Positions 1 to 11,212 of a stretch of 64,000 nucleotides of DNA are shown here, in pieces; position 1 is the stretch's first letter; the number at the start of each line of letters is the position of its first letter. The translations under genes were made by a program, and so were the position numbers. Where the stretch lies: positions 23,515,001 through 23,579,000 of the forward strand of contig JAYKKI010000006.1 of NCBI GenBank assembly GCA_039881145.1, read 5' to 3'. The notes below the pieces were generated by a model, which made no database searches, was not told where the DNA came from, and saw nothing but the letters and a program-made list of their open reading frames with translations. The stretch comes from Druceiella hillmani (Eukaryota; Arthropoda; Insecta; Lepidoptera; Hepialidae).

Positions 1-479
1 ATCGATAGATTATATTAGCCGAGATTTGTAGAAATTTTGTTTGAACTGTGATTGATTTTACAGCTCAAGATTCAAAATTTCATTAAACTCCGTGTAGTAA
101 TTTTTCTAAGGTTACGACAAATTGTATTATTCAAACCCGATTTTATTTCTTTATTACGCTCTGTTTTGATATAGCATATTATGCGTCATTTCAGTTTTAA
201 ATTGAACTCTAAAATTTCCTAGTCAAAAATTATTAAAAATAAAACATTACATCGCGTCAATAACAATTCTAAAGTAATATTCAAAATTCTAAAATAGCGT
301 TCGAGTTATTAGTAAAATTCAATTATCAGTAAAATTCTAAAACAGCAGAAAATCGATTCAAATTTTAAAATGGCGGAATTCAAATTTTAAAACGTATGTA
401 CATGGAATGAAAAAATATCATATCGTGTCAGTTTTCTAATATCTGTGAACAAAATAAAAAATATATGACGCAAACATTT
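1..479. other. AT-rich sequence without a recognisable gene
   Basis: No open frame of note and no recognised repeat. It contains short scattered repeats of the type attcaaattttaaaa (about 290-400), typical of low-complexity AT-rich insect DNA. It lies just upstream of the first point where I can align copy A with copy B of the window's large duplication. Confidence 0.6.
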
Positions 480-954
480 TCAATAAACACGGAGACTTAT
501 AAAAAATTGATTGACATATTTATTTGCATATAAACATTACTCGCGAGTTAAGTGCGAAATGCAGTTACTGTTTTTTATTAATTCATTATAAAATTTGAAT
601 TAAACTATAGCTATATACTAAATGTGTGACTAGTAAGTACTATATTTGAAGTACATATAAAATGTTATATTCACTGCAAAAACCTGAATATAAAACTGTG
701 GTCTGCGTTATGAGAAAAATTATACTAAATATAAAATGGCTTTCAAGAAAATATGTGATGGATTCCTCAAGAGTGATGGGATCACAAAAATATCCATGTT
801 AGTGACAGATTTATTTTGCTTTATTCAGTGTTTTTACCCCATTTATTTATCTCTAGCACGGCCGAATAAACGACGATATTAATGACATTTCAAAATAGAC
901 AATCAATTCTTTACATGATTAAAGCGATCAGCGATTTATATGATCAACTTTCAT

Positions 955-1080
955 AGGCAGAGGTCGTGAACCTCTTTTGGTATTGATTGAATTGAGAAAT
1001 GTTTGTTCGCAATTAAGGTTTTATTTTTTTTAATTTGCCTAGACGACCATAGCACCTGTGGTGGTTGGTTAGAATTCAAA
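955..1080. other. Short block conserved between copies A and B with a small hairpin
   Basis: The block contains cagaggtcgtgaacctctt, in which AGAGGT and ACCTCT can pair across a five-base loop. It is followed by a run of T and a segment ending in cacctgtgg. Copy B keeps the same hairpin and the same order at 16210-16315. Function unknown; it could be a protein-binding palindrome or simply better preserved ancestral sequence. Confidence 0.4.
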
Positions 1081-1449
1081 TTGCAAAAATATTACCTCAA
1101 GCACAGTTAATTAACTAAATAACTGTGCATACCTCAATGTGAAACTGTATTGCGAATGATAAATCTTTGAGTAACGTAACGTTCTTTTCAATTTCATTAA
1201 TTTCGGAAGGTTTCTTGGCGTATTTTTGCATGCTTAAATATATTTTTGTTGCCATCTTTAGCTGTTTTGAATGTTGTAAACTCGGTGATTAAAACTAAAT
1301 ATTCAGTCACTGAGTTTTTAAAAATTTAATTACGTTTTATTAACTCGGGTGGCTAAACCCTCAAAATTAAACCCTTGCGATGTAAATTTACACCCGCGTG
1401 CATGCAATTTTCTTTATCTACAACTTTATAAACGTCATGTTTAATTTAT

Positions 1450-1640
1450 TTTCAACGTTACAAAGGCTACGTTGTCATATTTCACAGCGGCCTTCGGATA
1501 ATAAAACCGTCGCTAAGCTCGACCTTAATGCAACATAAGCTCTTTAATCCTGAATGTTCATTCAAACTTGAGCTTCACAAGTTCGTCTTTTATAAGATCA
1601 GTGCCGTTCGTGGAGCGTAAATAAACGCTTTCCGTCAGTT
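1450..1640. other. Best-conserved block of the duplication, copy A
   Basis: About 125 bases (roughly 1457-1580) align to 16635-16760 with no gap, unlike most of the duplication. Shared words include aacgttgtcatat-type and cacagcgg sequence, ccgtcgcta, and taatcctga. In one frame both copies translate to similar peptides, but the differences are not concentrated at third codon positions, so coding constraint is not supported. The block is less AT-rich than its surroundings. It may be an old regulatory element or the remnant of a mobile element. Confidence 0.45.
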
Positions 1641-2490
1641 TCGCCGAAAAATATGGAGGTATAATGACGCAATGGATTCAGCTCGATGTGTGAAGAGAAT
1701 ATTAAACGTTTTGCCATTTTGACAATATACACTTGCGCCATATATTGACATATTGTTGTAATAAATTTGTATTATTGAGTAAAAAGCAACGAGTTTTAAC
1801 ATATATGAATTACGCCATTTCTGGGATTAAAAGTAAATCTGTATTATAATTTGTATGTCGAAATATGTGTAAACCATATTCCATGAAAATAGGTCCAGCT
1901 CTTAAGCACGACACACACGCATGCACTCGTACTGTTAAGGTGAGTCATGGGTAAATAAATGGCGAAATGAATGATGGTTTCTCATAAAAAAATATTTATT
2001 ATCCGGAATCAGATGGTTTTACTACAGGTAGTTTTTAAAGCATCTAAATATAAACAACATCGATTCCAGCTCCCAAAGTATCAGTTTTGCTAGGATTATT
2101 TTGGAGGTGGAGTCATAAAAGTAGCAATCGATAGATAAGTTTATCGTTCATCATTATAAAACCGTCCATGTTCGTATCGAAACATATTCAGGTTGTCTAT
2201 ATTCCTTAATATTGCCCATGAACGTTAACAGTTCCATTTGAAATTTCAAAGCAAATGTGGTAGTATTTAATATTTAGTATCACTTCAGATTTTTTAATGA
2301 AACGGTTAAATATTTAGAGTTAACGGGATACACTGTTTGTCACTTTTAAGTTTGGAAAATGGTAAATCGAAACTCCATACAACTATTTCTCATTATTTAC
2401 TATTTTATATTAAAATACCAATGCATTTGATGAGAGTATATCGCATCTAAGAAAAAAATGTCATAAACGGCAAATTTAAAAAAAAAAGAA

Positions 2491-2499
<9 letters not shown>

Positions 2500-2532
<33 letters not shown>
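2500..2532. repeat. (AT)n microsatellite
   Basis: Short AT tract with one TG interruption, preceded by an A-rich run. It lies in the part of copy A that has no counterpart in copy B. Confidence 0.9.
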
Positions 2533-3879
2533 GGTTACATAACTTTATGTCATGGTGACAAACGTCTCTAATGAATCTGTAAAAAATCTAAAAAATAATG
2601 CATAACGAAAATTGAAAAATACGAAAAAAATTACAAAAAAGTTGATTAAGGTTTCATACGTTAGACAAAACATTTAGGGTTCAATGAAATAAATTTTGAA
2701 GTTCCCCTATACATTTTCATTTAGATTACAAGAATTAAAATGAAACTATTATCGTATTGTTATACAATTAAGATAGGATTGTCTATAAAATAACTTAAGA
2801 ATTAAATATAATACGTCATATCATATATTACGTATTCTGCATAGTAATACAATTGCTAATATCCATACTAAATAGATAGATGACAGATAAAAATTCGATT
2901 TGTTTTTAGTTCCAAATTTTAACTTAGGTTAAACAAATTTCAATTTAGGTTAACTCATATATTTTTAATTACACTAGAATGATTGTAACGATTGCCGCGC
3001 TACATTATCAAAATATGATCATGATTGTTTATATAAATAACAAAGAAACGACTAAATTTAAATTATACTTATTTTTGCACTCAAAATCTACTAATCTCGA
3101 AACTTTCGTTGCGTCAGTCATAAAAAAAATGAACACCAATTCTCATAGAGCTTTCGCCATTAATTAAACCACAGATTACACGTAAGCTTTTCATCGATTT
3201 AGCTGGCTTATGTGAATTTTATTTATAAACAATATATTACTTCGAAAATTGGCATCGTTAGTTTTAGCAACAGTCATCGTAATACGTTTTTACATTTTAC
3301 ACATTAAAATATAACCTCAGTTGGGAAATGTAATTTTTGGTAAAGAATTTACTCTGATAATATTAAATAATATTTAATTTATTTAACGATAAGGAAATCT
3401 TATAAGCGTGTAATTTATTACGTCCTTACGTTTATTTACGTTATTACGTTTATTTACGTCCCTTTAATTAGCAACTTTCAAATTATAAAAGCTTCTTTTA
3501 GTATTCATTGGATATTTTAAGTGAGTTGAAGATTCACATTTAAACGACTACTATTTAAATAACATTTAAGTAAATTGAAATAAAAATAATAAAATACTTT
3601 AAAACTGGTTTTTTAACACTCAAATGCTCTAAATATATCTAGAAGCATAGAGTAAGTTATTTTAAGATTCAACATTTCTTCTAATATAATTTCATTATCC
3701 CTGTCTATCTATTTGTTTTTCTAAGCTTTCAAGCGCATAGCCGTTGTTGACAAACATCATACTGTACAATTTTTAGTATGTAACTCAGTCTCTATGTATT
3801 ACAAATATATCTTTAAAAGTAAAAACTTTAGAATTTTGGTTTTTTTATAGTACATCACACGACAGGTATCGATTAAAAA

Positions 3880-3880
<1 letters not shown>

Positions 3881-3940
<60 letters not shown>
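3881..3940. repeat. (AT)n microsatellite
   Basis: Thirty or so AT dinucleotides. The corresponding place in copy B (about 21340) has only a short tacatatag sequence, so the expansion arose after the duplication. Open frames rich in Tyr/Ile here are artefacts of the tract. Confidence 0.95.
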
Positions 3941-3942
<2 letters not shown>

Positions 3943-5306
3943 TAATAAAAAACACATAAAATTTCTTCGGTATATCTGATATGACAGAAAATATCTCAAA
4001 GTCTAGTATTTTTCCTTATTACTTACGTTCATGTGTACATTTATTCCTACAAAGAAATTTAACTTTTTGGGAATTTATGTACTGAGAGCGTTATTCGTCG
4101 GTACTAAAATAAAAAAGTGAACAAAGTAATATAAAAACCTTGCTTCATATTTATTTAATAAAATGATTATTAAATTAAGCGTAGGTATTTTTTGATTTTT
4201 TCTCTATATACCTGGTATGACAATATTCATAGTAGACACACTTTGCAATATGGCCCGATCCAAAATCACTGATTATAGAATGTTCATCTACATCCAGTAG
4301 TTTGCCTCTTATTTAGCTGAACCGCAAAAGTAACAAAGCAGAGTAAAAGTAAATAAACAAAGTTTAATCATAAAAATCACTTGGTAAAAATTTACGCGAT
4401 AATTTTATTATATTATAATTTCCGATTAACATTGGAATAATTTGTTTAAGAAATTATTTACTTTTACTCTACTTCTATTATTTGCTTTTACTCTTGTTTG
4501 AAGTTCGTCACGCGATTGGCTGCATAAAAAACCTTTTCGAGAAAGATTGCTTCTGTGGCTATGAGACTTCCCCTCTTCCTCTTTTAGAATTGCAAATAAT
4601 CGACATTGTCATGCAGCACACAAATTCTCGAAAACTATAAGTCAGTAGGTATGCTTTTGCAACATCACAATAAAATTTTATAATTTTATTTTATTATTGG
4701 GCTTGTAAAATATTTGTATGGACGGCTCATAAAGCAATACTACATAAAGCATACTCGCCGCGTACGTTGCGCAGCTCGTTTAATAAGGTTTTTAGCGGAA
4801 AAATAAGTTATGGCATATGACTGACTTTTACATTTCCAATAGCATAAACAAATCAAAGACAATCGTGGTATAATTTTTTTTGAGAAAATCGTGTTGTAAA
4901 TCTTTTTCTTCTAAATTATGATTTAAAAAAAAAATCAAAATTAAATCTCTCAAGCGCGAATAGGAATGCATAAGAATGGGCTCGCACACATTTAGGAACT
5001 TATAAACATTTAAAGTTACATAGTATTTCTATTAAACATTTTAACTTTGCAAATACGATTTCTCACAACGTAAATGTATTGCCTACTATATTATTCACAG
5101 GCGTCAAAACATGCACATATAACAGATCAAGGTATCTAGAATCTCTGCTATATTTTTTCTACAACCTTTACGTAAGCTTCTAAATACTTTCTTCTTCATA
5201 TTTTAGGGAAGGCATATTTTTTGCACACTTTACTGAATATTTCTAAAGGTTTATATAAAGAAAATCACAATTAGGAAATCTAATGCGAAACTCTATTATT
5301 ATACTC

Positions 5307-5308
<2 letters not shown>

Positions 5309-5367
<59 letters not shown>

Positions 5368-5371
5368 TATA
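5309..5371. repeat. (AT)n microsatellite
   Basis: Long AT tract ending in a short CATATATATACGTG transition. No coding meaning. Confidence 0.95.
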
Positions 5372-7823
5372 CGTGTATCAAACTTATTTATTTTAGAGTT
5401 TTTGTAAAAAATGCAAAATATTTTTTCGTTGCAATCGCAACTATAACAATGACATTTCCATGAACTTTTGTGAAAATTTCCGTAGCTTTTTGATATTTTC
5501 TACCAAGTCTGATATATGGAATCACTTATCTGAATAACGGGGACGTTCTTTGTTACAACTCTATATTGCTTTCTGAAGATTTTAATATTGTCTCTAGTAT
5601 TTAGTATCAATTATTAAGATATTTGCGAGTCAACATGGTTTATTACTTTGTCAGATTTCAAGTTTCTACATCAAGCTGTTTCTGGGGAAAAGGAGTATGA
5701 CAAATGGACATACGGATACACAAGTGAATTTATAAGGAAATATTTTTTTTCCATTTGAGGTACTGAACACTAGAAATGGCCTGAAAGTATTTAAAAGGAA
5801 CTGCCGAATAAGTATTTTTTTCGAAATCGGTATAACAGTTTGAACGCCACACCATGCGAAGGATGTGCAGAATGCAGATGTGAAGGATGTGCGCATACGA
5901 AGTATTTTATTTTAATTTAGCATTTTTTGGTTATGGTTGAATACAATACTTTCATTTTGTTTCACATACTCCACGACGCAATAACGGTATATGGAAAGTC
6001 TGCCCAATTTTGAACCGATTCTTACAGTCGCTGCTGTTTAAATAAATAATATCTGACGGAAATCAAGTAAGAGAAGTAAGTTTCTTTAATTCTAATTTCC
6101 ATATTACTAGAACAAGCAACACCCCGAACTAAAAGAAAATCTGGAGAAATGAGTTCGTATTTAACAGACTTCTTTTTTTTCAAACTTATGGGTGTATTAC
6201 AACGTTATGGAAATGAGAAAACTCAAAGAGAATAATTAATTAAAATTCATATTTGTTCCGTATGCGATTGTGTAGCAATCGCCACTTCGACGCGCCTTTT
6301 TCCGTCGGTGCGTCAACAGGATACGTTTTTATTAACATTTTCAGCTGCCTCGGTGCGGGGAAAATTGTAACATGATGCAGAATCTTCACATCACATTTAA
6401 TGAATCAATAACTAGTTTGTCTGTTATTATGCATCGCTTTGGTTGTTTCCATTAATTTTGATCAACGATCATCGTTAACTGACATGTTCGATGAAAGTAG
6501 TTTATTTCATGATGATATTGAAACTAACTTCTAAATAGAAAACAGCCAAAGTATTGAGAGTAAATGACTTATTTTTGTAACATAATAAATGGTACGTTTA
6601 CTTGTTAATAAATAAAATGCTAGTTTGTATCTTGTTCGAGTTCTTTTCAGTACTGAAACAGAATGTCTTAAAATTCTAAGTCTTTATGCCATGATAAGAT
6701 TTAGTCTGTTATATAAAATATTTCCTGTAAATAATTGGTTTTATGTACGAGGAATGAATTAAAGGTCTGATAGACTTTTAATTCATTGATGGGTTCTTGG
6801 CATTCGCTCATTTCTAAACTGCTCCTGGAAAAATATGGCGGTTTAATTATTAAAATTTTGAATCTTGTTTCTATAGTTGGCCAATTTGAAAAAAAAGGTA
6901 TCCAAAATTTTTAAAAATCTCAATTCCTAGTCATTATTCCAACTCATTTCCAATCATAGTTTCGTTATAGTTGTATGTTTTCCAAATAAGGTTGTATCGA
7001 ATGTGTTAAAAATGCAAAAGAAAGCTCGGTATCCATAACATTAAATGTTAGCAACACTTAATGTTAAGGTATAAAAAATTGCATATGTTTCAGTTGTAAT
7101 GAAAAATCCTCCTCGTGGTGTCCCATGAAAATAATATCTGCAAGAGATGATACGTCTCACGTTATACATAATATCAAGAGATACATCAACTTAATGGAAA
7201 AAATATATAGATTTAGTAGCTGATTTTTACATAGATTTAATGGCTAACATATAGATTTAGTGCCTTAGATTCATTTTGATTTATAGAGGTGACAGGAAAT
7301 CTATTTGATCAAGTTTGTTACAAATTTGATTAAATTTTTAAAAATATAAAATAGACCTATATAATAATTTTCGGAAATAAAATTATTAACGCCAATAATA
7401 TTTATTTCTCCAACAACATTTCTGAACAAAGATTTCCAATTTCCGCAAAAGTTCTTTATAATTCCTGTCACTTTTATTTTAGATTGAATTGTATCAATAA
7501 TGTAGATATAACATTTAATATGACTGAACTAACCGAAAATATTTTGCCCGTTGCTTTTCTGAAACTTGCCTGACTTGATCGTATTAATTTTTATCCAATA
7601 AATAGGTATGTAAAGTAAATTGAATTCAAAACAACACTTTATGATACCTGGCAGACAAGCAAAATATTATAGACATAGATTATAGTAACTAAAGCTCAGT
7701 AATTCAACACCCGATACTCTGTTTAGGTCAGTCATAATATGAGTTATCAATCATGGACATAACGTCGTGATTAGCAAGGATCTTAAATTAAACTACATGT
7801 AGTTCGAAAAGCGTATCACGAAA

Positions 7824-7882
7824 AGATTTTCATCACCTAATTTCTTTACATTAGGTGTAAAGAAATTAGGTGATGAAAATCT
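7824..7882. repeat. Perfect 27-bp inverted repeat (hairpin)
   Basis: Arms 7824-7850 and 7856-7882 are perfect reverse complements separated by the five bases ttagg. The arm contains catcacctaatttcttta. The structure is absent from the corresponding part of copy B (about 25580-25660), so it was gained or formed in copy A, or lost in B. It could be a tiny inverted-repeat element or the product of template switching. Confidence 0.9.
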
Positions 7883-8399
7883 CTAATTCAGCTTCAAGCT
7901 TTTACTGCACGAGCTTTATTGAATCAATATAAGCCTGTATAGACTTTATATGCGACCTCAATGCAAGCATAATAAGCTTTTTATATAATCTGTGTTGACA
8001 AACTTACATTAACTGAGGGTTAAAGAATGTATAAATGTAATGTGTGGGTATTTGTATTAAAATTTTTAAACTGAAATCTACTGTTCCGCTAGTTTTTTTA
8101 ATATAACATGAAAGTTTCCTTTTGTGATCTTTTATTAAGTACTTGTATTATTTAAAAAGCATATGCATTTTTTCCAATTAAATTCACGATTACGACGCTT
8201 TTAATTTTTTTTAACTTCATATTTTTTGCAAATGGTAAAGATTGGACTAAATGGTATTTCGACATTAACTTCATGCATATTTTTAAATTAATAAGAAAGG
8301 ATGCCGGCGAAAATGAGTTTGGTGTTACAAGAATAGAATATATTTTAAATAGAACTGAAATATTTATTATTTACGTGCTTCAATGTATACAATTCAAAC

Positions 8400-8565
8400 A
8401 TACGGCGGAATTGTTGCTACGAAAACAATCTCTTGCAATAAACCAGAACAGCAATCCAGACCCGCGAGATGAGCAGCCGGGAATCGAACTCTGGCCTCAC
8501 GTTGCGCCGAGCCGTCAAAGACTGTACGCTTTGTGATCAACCTAATACACCACGGTAACGAGGTG
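8400..8565 (-). mobile_element. tRNA-derived SINE-like sequence
   Basis: Read on the minus strand, the sequence begins near 8565 with an RNA polymerase III A-box-like word (gtggtgtattaggttgatc, 8537-8555). About 50 bases later it has a B-box-like word (agttcgattcc, 8480-8490), followed by ccggctgctc. The spacing and the GTTCGATTCCC core are those of a tRNA gene or a tRNA-derived SINE head. A complete cloverleaf with matched acceptor arms is not evident, and GC-richer non-tRNA sequence continues to about 8400, so a SINE or tRNA pseudogene is more likely than a working tRNA. Confidence 0.6.
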
Positions 8566-8700
8566 AAATAATTTAAGATGATAACCAGGAAAACCTAAAA
8601 AATAAAATAAAATTTGTGGTTTCATCATAATTATCCTAATGAAATACATTTTCAAAACTATCAGAGAAAATAATAAATATAGATCGCTTTTTAAATGCGC

Positions 8701-8763
8701 AGTCGTTCTCTGAAAGAATCAAAAATAATATATATGCTTTTTTGATTCTTTCAGAGAATGACT
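8701..8763. repeat. 25-bp inverted repeat with 13-base loop
   Basis: Arms 8701-8725 and 8739-8763 match at 24 of 25 positions (ctctgaaagaatcaaaaa core). The loop is ataatatatatgc. A second, imperfect hairpin with gttttatttaaatc arms follows at 8836-8880. Both sit in the block private to copy A and could be parts of one small inverted-repeat element. Confidence 0.85.
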
Positions 8764-11040
8764 GTCCGAATTTATAAGTTTTTATGAAAAGTACACTAAC
8801 TTTTTACAAAAAAATGCAGGTTTTTCTATTGAAATGTTTTATTTAAATCGTAAGCAAACGCTTGACAATTTAAATAAAACTTTTAAGCGCTTTAAGTTTT
8901 TCATTTTCTCTATATAAGAGTGTCATTTTTATTCTTATGTCACGTCGGCTCCTGCATTACATAGACTTTTGCGGGCCTCATTTGGAGCTCACCTTATGAC
9001 ATAAGAGAAGAGATCGCGTCAACGAAAATGTTTGGTGATACGTCGTATTAAATTTAGCTTAATTAATAATACAGATTGTTCACTATTTTATATTAAATTA
9101 TATTACGACTATTCTAAAAAAGATACTGCGCAATGGAAAGGAACTGAGTTTTCAATATTGTTATTTAATTTAGTTTCTCGTTTTTAGCATATTTTATATT
9201 GGAATAATAGCTTAAGAGGGTTTTATTTTTAAGACTATTTTTTAGTACGTATTTATATTTATTCATTACCAAATTGAAGAATTATAGACAATAAACCATG
9301 AAAATCTGCAAGGCCCGGCACCTTGTATCTTTTTATGACAAGCAGGTAGATTTTAAATTCTGCACCATGTTTCCTTTTTCGGTCCAAAAAGAATTGTTCG
9401 AGCGGACTTAAATTTACATAATATTTATTTATATTTATTTAGATAATTTATTTACATATAACTACTAAATGTACAACCCACTGTTACTAATATTGGGTTG
9501 AGGTTGATAAACCCGCCATTTGTTTTACAGCGTTTCTAGAATACTATTAAAAAAAATTTCAAATATCTTCGGTACGGTACATAAAGAAAGCGATTTGCTT
9601 CCAGTCGACAATTGAATGTCGATTAGTGAAAAACAAACAAATCATAATTAAAAAGTTCACAAAAAGAACACAAAGGGCTGTTCCTTCATAAATTTCTTTT
9701 AGGATAAAATAAAAGTAATGAAGTATGTAATATTTGCACAACCATGGGTGAATACTTATTCCCTATCTAAGCATAGCCAATCATTGGCTACATAGATTTG
9801 GAGAAGGAAATTTCACGTCTCTGATAAAATCTTCATTCAGAGGGTCCACCTACATAAAATTTCGAAAAGTTAAAGAACATCATTAAATTTGCTCTATCTG
9901 GCGGAACTATTTTTTTGCTTTCATGCTTCAATAAAAAGTTCATGCTTAGGGAAAGTAGCGGTAATACTCTGTTCGGTTACCGCCTGGGCTAAAATTTAAA
10001 CGGCAGGTTTATTAGTTGTCAATCTAATAAAATGTATTTAATTTTTCGATGAATGTACCCATGTTATTATAAAAACGTAACTGTTTAACATACACGATAA
10101 ATTTTAATGCAACATATTAACCAAATATTGCCTCCGATGATTGCAGGAGATAATGGAAACAACTCTAATGCAACGACGTATAACACGTATTTAACGTGGG
10201 TTTAATGATACGATAAATGCGATGTCAGAATACGGTCCCATTTTTACATTTTCTGCTATTGATAGTGGAAAATTGTGATGATGGAGAAAAAGGCGTCACC
10301 ATGGTAAGATTTCTGGAAAATCGTATACCGTCAGTTGGGCCTACAACGATATTAACATTGTTTTAATTGTTTATTCATAAATTTGTGTATGCACATAAAA
10401 TATTTAAGGCTTCTGAGCAAAAAAAATTGTGTAATTGAAAAATTTAATCTCGATTAAGAATGATAATCTGTTTTTCTAATACGTAATCTCAGTTTCCGGA
10501 TTCGTTGGTCTAGTGATATTGTACGTTAAAAAACAGACGCGCAACGATAAATCTATTCGTAATCTATTTAGTCAAATAAGATATGAATTTAATCAAGTAA
10601 TTCCTTTTCAATTTTATTATAAACAAGTTCCTAATTGTAGTTGGAAACTCTCATATAGATGGTTTTAAATTGAATTGTAGTTTAAATTCGTACGTTCTTT
10701 GCATACATAATTATATACTGGAAATCTCTCTATTGATTCAAAAGTTTACTATAGATAAATTTATACTGCAATTAGTATAATATAAAACTTTTTATATATT
10801 GTCATTATGATGATACCTATTAACTGGAAAAGCATATACTCTGATATTTTTATAGAACAATTCTAAAAACCGTTTGAAGTCTGACCGAAACAGAACTAAT
10901 CTGATAATTTTTTCTCAATATTTTGATATTTAATCTATACTATTAATAACATTGAAATTGTGTAAATGGAAAATATTTTAAAGAGTGTTTGTTTTAGCAT
11001 AAAGAATGATAATAGAAACCAGAAAACCTGTTTTGAGAAT

Positions 11041-11212
11041 TTTTGTCTGTCTGGTTGTATGTTAATTTTGTCATCAATTACACGAAATCTACTACACGGA
11101 TTTTATAAAATTTGGTATGGTAATAGTTTATAACCGAGAGCAACAATTGAGGGGAAAAAAATGCGATAACTTTTCTTATTCCAAATTTCACGCGAGTGAA
11201 ACCCTGGGTCAA
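11041..11212 (+). mobile_element. Decayed copy of a widespread insect interspersed repeat
   Basis: The order of words is familiar from repeats scattered through many insect genomes: gtctgtctgg, then an acacggattttataaaatttggtat segment, a midpart with accgagag, and an end reading ttcacgcgagtgaaaccctggg. In better preserved copies elsewhere the corresponding parts read roughly as 'contrary to expected base, a product word of gaaatttggta' and 'cacgcgggtgaaaccgcggg'. Here it is strongly mutated and non-coding. The family (possibly a non-autonomous element) is not certain. Confidence 0.5.

Larger units (their letters stand above)
8275..8935. mobile_element. Insertion private to copy A, with SINE-like part and hairpins
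   Basis: Copy A and copy B align up to about 8275 (B about 26070) and again from about 8940 (B about 26080). Roughly 650 bases are therefore extra in A, or lost in B. The block holds a tRNA-like SINE head on the minus strand (8400-8565), a 25-bp hairpin (8701-8763) and a second imperfect hairpin (8836-8880). The open frame 8273-8536 on the plus strand is an antisense shadow of the SINE. Whether this is one insertion or several is not clear. Confidence 0.55.
480..9200 (+). repeat. Copy A of an old large tandem duplication (non-coding)
   Basis: This stretch aligns, in order and orientation, with about 15680-26300. Matching anchors I compared by eye (A with B) are: 660-760 with 15840-15990; 955-1075 with 16210-16320; 1450-1640 with 16630-16805; 2050-2210 with 19830-19990; 3110-3230 with 20210-20330; 4500-4600 with 21895-22000; 5655-5700 with 22930-22975; 6590-6680 with 24415-24505; 7700-7790 with 25490-25570; 7900-7990 with 25690-25770; and 8970-9060 with 26090-26190. 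Many matching blocks differ at roughly one base in four to one in three, with many indels, so the duplication is old. No frame is kept open in both copies. Copy A has private additions: about 2320-3010 and about 8280-8930. Boundaries are approximate. Confidence 0.85.

Noticed and set aside
8273..8536. 87-codon plus-strand frame
   Set aside because: Its end is the complement of the tRNA-like SINE head; no protein features.
8460..8560. A functional tRNA gene
   Set aside because: A-box and B-box words are present but a full cloverleaf with paired acceptor stem could not be drawn.
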